Part shown: positions 6,991 to 10,117 of the stretch, in pieces
How positions within the stretch are numbered: the first letter of the stretch is position 1
Layout of the letters: each line of letters starts with the position of its first letter
Origin: an uncultured Eubacteriales bacterium
GTDB lineage: Bacteria; Bacillota_A; Clostridia; Christensenellales; Aristaeellaceae
Assembly (NCBI GenBank): GCA_902775835.1
Contig: CACYNZ010000116.1
Span: 1-10,117, forward strand
Length of the DNA: 10,117 bases
Reading direction: 5' to 3'
Made by a program: the position numbers and the translations under genes
The notes under the pieces: model-generated
Told to the model about the DNA's origin: nothing
What the model saw: the letters and a program-made list of their open reading frames with translations, nothing else
Database searches by the model: none

Positions 6991-8774
6991 ATGAAGTCAA
7001 GCGCAGGATTCAGTCGCTGAAACGCGCCTATCGCGACGACGGGTTTCACGGACTGAAAATCCTATGGGAACGGCAGTGGATTCGGCTGCTGAGTTATCCC
7101 CAGATCCATCAGATGAACCTGCGGCACCGTGCCGCAGATGCCCAGTATCAGACGTGGTTCATGGAAATGCGGCCTGGAGAGGAAGAGCGTCGCGTTCAGG
7201 CTGAACGGGCATTTTCTCAGGAAGTTTCCTTTCTGATCCCGGTCTATAACACGCGTCCGGATCTTCTCGAAGCCCTGGTTGAAAGCTTTCTCGGTCAGAC
7301 CTGTCCCAGGTGGCAGGCCTGCTTTTATGACGGCGCAAGCACGGATGTGAAAACGCTGGAACTGCTCAGGACCCTGGAAGAGCGTGACCCGAGACTGCAT
7401 GTGCAGTTCGGCCACCGGAATCTCGGCATATCAGGGAATACAAATGAAGCTCTGAAAATGGTCACAACACCTGTGATTGCCCTTTGCGACCATGACGACA
7501 TCCTGGCAGAGGATGCAGTGTACTGGATTCTGGATGCCTGTGAACGGGGAGCGGATTTCTTCTACTCCGATGAGGACAAGTGCAATGCCGACGGCACCGT
7601 GCTGTTTGATCCGCACATGAAGACGGATTTCAGCCCGGATGCGCTGCGTGCCGGAAACTATATCTGCCATGTGATGGGCATGAGTACAGAACTGATCCGG
7701 GATCTCGGCGGGCTGAGAAGCGAATGCGACGGAAGCCAGGATCATGATCTGGCCCTGAGGGCGACAGAAAAGGCCGTCTGCATTGCCCACATCCCGAGGG
7801 TGCTTTATCACTGGAGAATGCTAAATACTTCCTATTCCCATGCTTCCCAGGAACGCTGTGCCCTGGCTGCCCTCAAAAGCGTCCAGGATCAGCTGGAAAG
7901 ACTGGACATGAAGGCAAGGGCGGACATGGTGGAGCTCAATCCTGTCATCACCTATGAGATATCCGAAAACACCGATGTTTCCCTGATTCTTCACGGACAT
8001 GAAGCCGGGCTCGACAGGCGCTGGCTGAAGAAGCTTCTGGAAAGGACAGGGCAGAGCTGCAGGTGGTTCCGTGAAATCATCCTTGTGGGATGCGATGTTC
8101 CCGCCGGTATACCTGCCTCGATTCCAATAAAATCCGCTGCAACACTCAATGCGGCGGCATCGGCAGCAGGCGGAAAGCTGCTTCTGTTTCTTGAAAGCGG
8201 TACACTTCCCGTATTTGATCTGAAATGGCTAGATGGCCTGGTCATGTACGCCACAAGGCCGTGGCTCGGCTGTGTGGGCGGCGGTATAGTGGACCAGAAA
8301 AACAATTATCTGATGTGCGGCTATGCGGTGAATGTGCCGGGCTGTGCGCTTCCGCGTTTCCGGGGAGAAAACCGGATGGGTGCCACCTATCAGCTCTATG
8401 ACCGGAAAGTTCAGGATGTCACTGCCGTTTCATCTGCCTGTCTGATGATCCGCAGGGATCTGTTCCTTTCCATGGGCGGGTTTGGAGAATTCCGTTCTGA
8501 CCTGCGCAGTGTCTCCCTGGGCATGCAGTGCATGGCACATGGACTGTACAATGCCGTGATCCCGGATTCTGTCATGCGTCAGCGGCATCCGGAAAAGGGA
8601 ATCGTCACGCTTCCTTATCCGGATGTGGACTGCCGTCTGTTCAAAAGTCTGTACGGTGAGCATCCCATGGAGCATTTCTACAGCCCGCATTTTGAGCGGG
8701 AAGTGGGTAGCATGACGATCGATTTTCAGCGTCATGAGCAGCCGGGCACCATGCTGACACGGTTTGACGGTTAG
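6987..8774 (+). CDS. Family 2 glycosyltransferase, two GT-A domains (second one degenerate)
   Basis: A 595-residue cytoplasmic protein without clear membrane segments. After an N-terminal helical region (1-78, with a YQTWFMEM element), a GT2 domain starts at VSFLIPVYNTRPDLL (80-94). It contains the nucleotide-binding DxD as Asp168-His-Asp170-Asp171, then YSDEDK (193-198), the catalytic-base segment SQDHDLALR (250-258) and PRVLYHWR (270-277). All are typical of GT2 enzymes that build rhamnose-rich or O-antigen-like surface glycans. From about residue 328 a second GT2-like domain follows. It is recognisable by LLLFLESGTLPV (398-409), RPWLGCVGGGIV (424-435) and the 'TAVSSACLMIRRDLF..MGGF' region (479-499). 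Its DxD is replaced by Glu-Ser-Gly and the expected acidic 'D.D.C.R' motif by SVSLGMQCM. The first domain is probably the active one. The sugar and acceptor are unknown. It is the last gene of the long co-directional run. Confidence 0.88.
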   Translation: MNEVKRRIQSLKRAYRDDGFHGLKILWERQWIRLLSYPQIHQMNLRHRAADAQYQTWFMEMRPGEEERRVQAERAFSQEVSFLIPVYNTRPDLLEALVESFLGQTCPRWQACFYDGASTDVKTLELLRTLEERDPRLHVQFGHRNLGISGNTNEALKMVTTPVIALCDHDDILAEDAVYWILDACERGADFFYSDEDKCNADGTVLFDPHMKTDFSPDALRAGNYICHVMGMSTELIRDLGGLRSECDGSQDHDLALRATEKAVCIAHIPRVLYHWRMLNTSYSHASQERCALAALKSVQDQLERLDMKARADMVELNPVITYEISENTDVSLILHGHEAGLDRRWLKKLLERTGQSCRWFREIILVGCDVPAGIPASIPIKSAATLNAAASAAGGKLLLFLESGTLPVFDLKWLDGLVMYATRPWLGCVGGGIVDQKNNYLMCGYAVNVPGCALPRFRGENRMGATYQLYDRKVQDVTAVSSACLMIRRDLFLSMGGFGEFRSDLRSVSLGMQCMAHGLYNAVIPDSVMRQRHPEKGIVTLPYPDVDCRLFKSLYGEHPMEHFYSPHFEREVGSMTIDFQRHEQPGTMLTRFDG

Positions 8775-8811
8775 TACACTTATAGACATTTGCAAAACTT
8801 TTCCAGAAATA

Positions 8812-8839
8812 TTGCAATAATATGAACTTCTGATATAAT
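8812..8839 (+). promoter_or_regulatory. Extended -10 sigma-A-type promoter for the DUF3048 gene
   Basis: TTGCAA (8812-8817) and a perfect TATAAT (8834-8839) are separated by 16 bases. A TGA directly before the hexamer provides the extended -10 TGn. Transcription would start near 8846, about 36 bases before the start codon. The -35 lies in a short dyad (ATATT 8809-8813 and AATAT 8819-8823) that might be an operator, although such AT-rich dyads also occur by chance. Confidence 0.75.
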
Positions 8840-8865
8840 TCAAAAAGGATTTCATTAATCTTAGC

Positions 8866-8871
8866 AGGAGG
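8866..8871 (+). promoter_or_regulatory. Strong ribosome binding site for the DUF3048 gene
   Basis: AGGAGG, 10 bases before ATG 8882. Together with the signal peptide that starts exactly there, it fixes the start. Confidence 0.85.
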
Positions 8872-8881
8872 TTCCTGATTT

Positions 8882-10075
8882 ATGAAACGTATTCTCGCTG
8901 TTATCATGCTTGTCATGATGCTGTTCACCGCCGCTTCAGCTGAAACCAAGGCAGATCCGAATGAAAACCGGAATATTCAGCTTGCTGAAGTGAGCGATCA
9001 TACAGCGCCTGCGGGTGAGAGCCCAACCACTGGCCGCCAGCTTGCTGATCTTGAGATTCCCAAGGGTGCTGCCGGACTTGCAGTTACCGGCAGATACATG
9101 CCCATGATGGTGCAGATTTCCAACCCCCTCGATGACAAGACCAAGGCTTCCGGCTGCGGCAATCGTTCGCCCTGGGGTCTTCAGTATGCTGATGTAATCT
9201 ATGAACTTCAGCTGCATGTCAATGGCGAAACCCGTATGAGCGCTCTGTTCTCGGATATCATTCCGGAAGCAGTGGGACCGATCCGTTCCGCACGTATGGG
9301 AAATGTGTGGCTCCGCGAAGAATGGGACTGCGGTTTCATGTATTATGGTCAGCAGGAATACAAGCAGACCAACGTCATTGACGCGTTCCGTGATCTGGGG
9401 GCTGACAACAAGGGTCTGCTGTTCCCCGGTACCGTGGGTTCCGGCAAGCCCTGGAAGTCCTATTATGAGACCTATGTCAGCAAGCGTCTGCATAATTCCC
9501 AGCTGAAAAAGCCCAATCATGTCAGCGGCAATGCGGCTGAGATTTCCAAGATGATTGACCCTGTCATGCAGGCCACCAATCACACCTGGCTGTTCACCGA
9601 TGAAAAGTACACCGGCGGCGATTCCGGCGTAAAGGTATATGTGAACTGGGGACGCAAAGATACCAACTCCTATTTCACCTATGACGCTGACAAGGATGCG
9701 TATATCCGCAGCGTGGAAAGCGCAGCCAAGAAAAGCAAGCCTGTGGTCTGGGCAGAACTTGAATCCCAGGAACCCTTCACGTTCAACAACGTGATTATCC
9801 AGTGGGCACCCACTGTCTTCCTGGGCAATGACGCGCCTGTTGTGGGCAATGTGAAAACCACCATCAAGAACACCAAGGGACAGACTGTGAGCTTTGACGG
9901 CGAAGGAAACGCGGAAATCTTCATGAACGGCCGTCATATTGCGGGATACTGGAAGCGCCTTGGCATGAACCAGCGTACTGTTTTCTACGATGAAAACGGT
10001 CAGGAGATTCAGTTCCAGCGCGGAACCACGTTTATCGTGCAGATGAACACCGAAAAGGAAGTTATCTACGAGTAA
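8882..10075 (+). CDS. Secreted DUF3048 domain protein (YerB-like)
   Basis: A 397-residue protein whose first 20 residues form a Sec signal peptide ending in ASA. There is no lipobox, although some DUF3048 relatives are lipoproteins. A polar linker (21-65) leads to the N-terminal DUF3048 domain: MVQISN (76-81), WGLQYADVIYE (98-108), an NGETRMSALFSD stretch, then the hallmark VGPIRSAR (131-138) and an aromatic CGFMYYG. The C-terminal half, with YFTYDADKDAYIR, FNNVIIQWAP, then GYWKR and GTTFIVQMN near the end, matches the second conserved domain of the family. The biochemical role of DUF3048 is not established; B. subtilis YerB is a partly characterised relative. The gene has its own promoter and terminator, so it is monocistronic. 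Arg codons are dominated by CGT, unlike the CGG/AGG/CGC use upstream, suggesting a well-expressed protein. Confidence 0.88.
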   Translation: MKRILAVIMLVMMLFTAASAETKADPNENRNIQLAEVSDHTAPAGESPTTGRQLADLEIPKGAAGLAVTGRYMPMMVQISNPLDDKTKASGCGNRSPWGLQYADVIYELQLHVNGETRMSALFSDIIPEAVGPIRSARMGNVWLREEWDCGFMYYGQQEYKQTNVIDAFRDLGADNKGLLFPGTVGSGKPWKSYYETYVSKRLHNSQLKKPNHVSGNAAEISKMIDPVMQATNHTWLFTDEKYTGGDSGVKVYVNWGRKDTNSYFTYDADKDAYIRSVESAAKKSKPVVWAELESQEPFTFNNVIIQWAPTVFLGNDAPVVGNVKTTIKNTKGQTVSFDGEGNAEIFMNGRHIAGYWKRLGMNQRTVFYDENGQEIQFQRGTTFIVQMNTEKEVIYE

Positions 10076-10084
10076 GCATTCCGG

Positions 10085-10117
10085 ACGGCTGCCAGACGGC
10101 AGCCGTTTTTTTTTTTT
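10085..10117 (+). terminator. Intrinsic (Rho-independent) terminator after the DUF3048 gene
   Basis: A perfect 9-bp GC-rich stem, ACGGCTGCC (10085-10093) pairing with GGCAGCCGT (10098-10106), closes a 4-base loop AGAC. A run of 12 T runs to the window edge, so the tract may be longer. It begins 9 bases after the DUF3048 stop codon. Confidence 0.95.

Noticed and set aside
8936..9937. Minus-strand open frame of 333 codons opposite the DUF3048 gene
   Set aside because: The promoter, Shine-Dalgarno, signal peptide and terminator all fit the plus-strand gene. The antisense product resembles no family.

Overview
The window reads as a piece of a Gram-positive, probably gut- or rumen-dwelling clostridial (Bacillota) genome. 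The grounds are consensus AGGAGG ribosome binding sites, signal peptides of the Sec type, a DUF3048 (YerB-like) protein typical of Bacillota, and carbohydrate-active genes (pectin acetylesterase-like, GH29 fucosidase). The moderately high GC and this gene mix would fit a Christensenellales-like lineage, but that is only an inference. All genes lie on the + strand, packed almost without gaps.

Region 1 (1-8774) looks like one long operon, entered in its middle. Its genes, in order: the C-terminal part of an SGNH/rhamnogalacturonan-acetylesterase-like hydrolase; a secreted phosphodiester glycosidase (NAGPA domain) protein; a cytoplasmic GH29 alpha-L-fucosidase; two tandem secreted seven-repeat RCC1 proteins that are clear paralogues; an exported CapA-type metallophosphoesterase-like protein; a serine hydrolase of the beta-lactamase/DD-peptidase fold; and a two-domain family 2 glycosyltransferase. 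Four of the junctions overlap by 4 or 8 bp and the others are separated by only 5-43 bp. No internal terminator was seen, so co-transcription and translational coupling are likely.

Region 2 (8775-10117) is a separate transcription unit. A 107-bp gap holds a good extended -10 promoter. It is followed by a strong Shine-Dalgarno sequence, a secreted DUF3048 protein and a textbook intrinsic terminator at the right edge. Codon use here leans to CGT for Arg, unlike the upstream genes, which suggests higher expression.

Taken together, the operon mixes a polysaccharide-building enzyme (glycosyltransferase), surface-polymer proteins (CapA, phosphodiester glycosidase) and glycan trimming (fucosidase, acetylesterase). 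It also encodes two exported beta-propellers of unknown ligand. The most reasonable picture is a cell-surface glycan synthesis/remodelling locus. The RCC1 pair is the part whose role is least explained by known systems.
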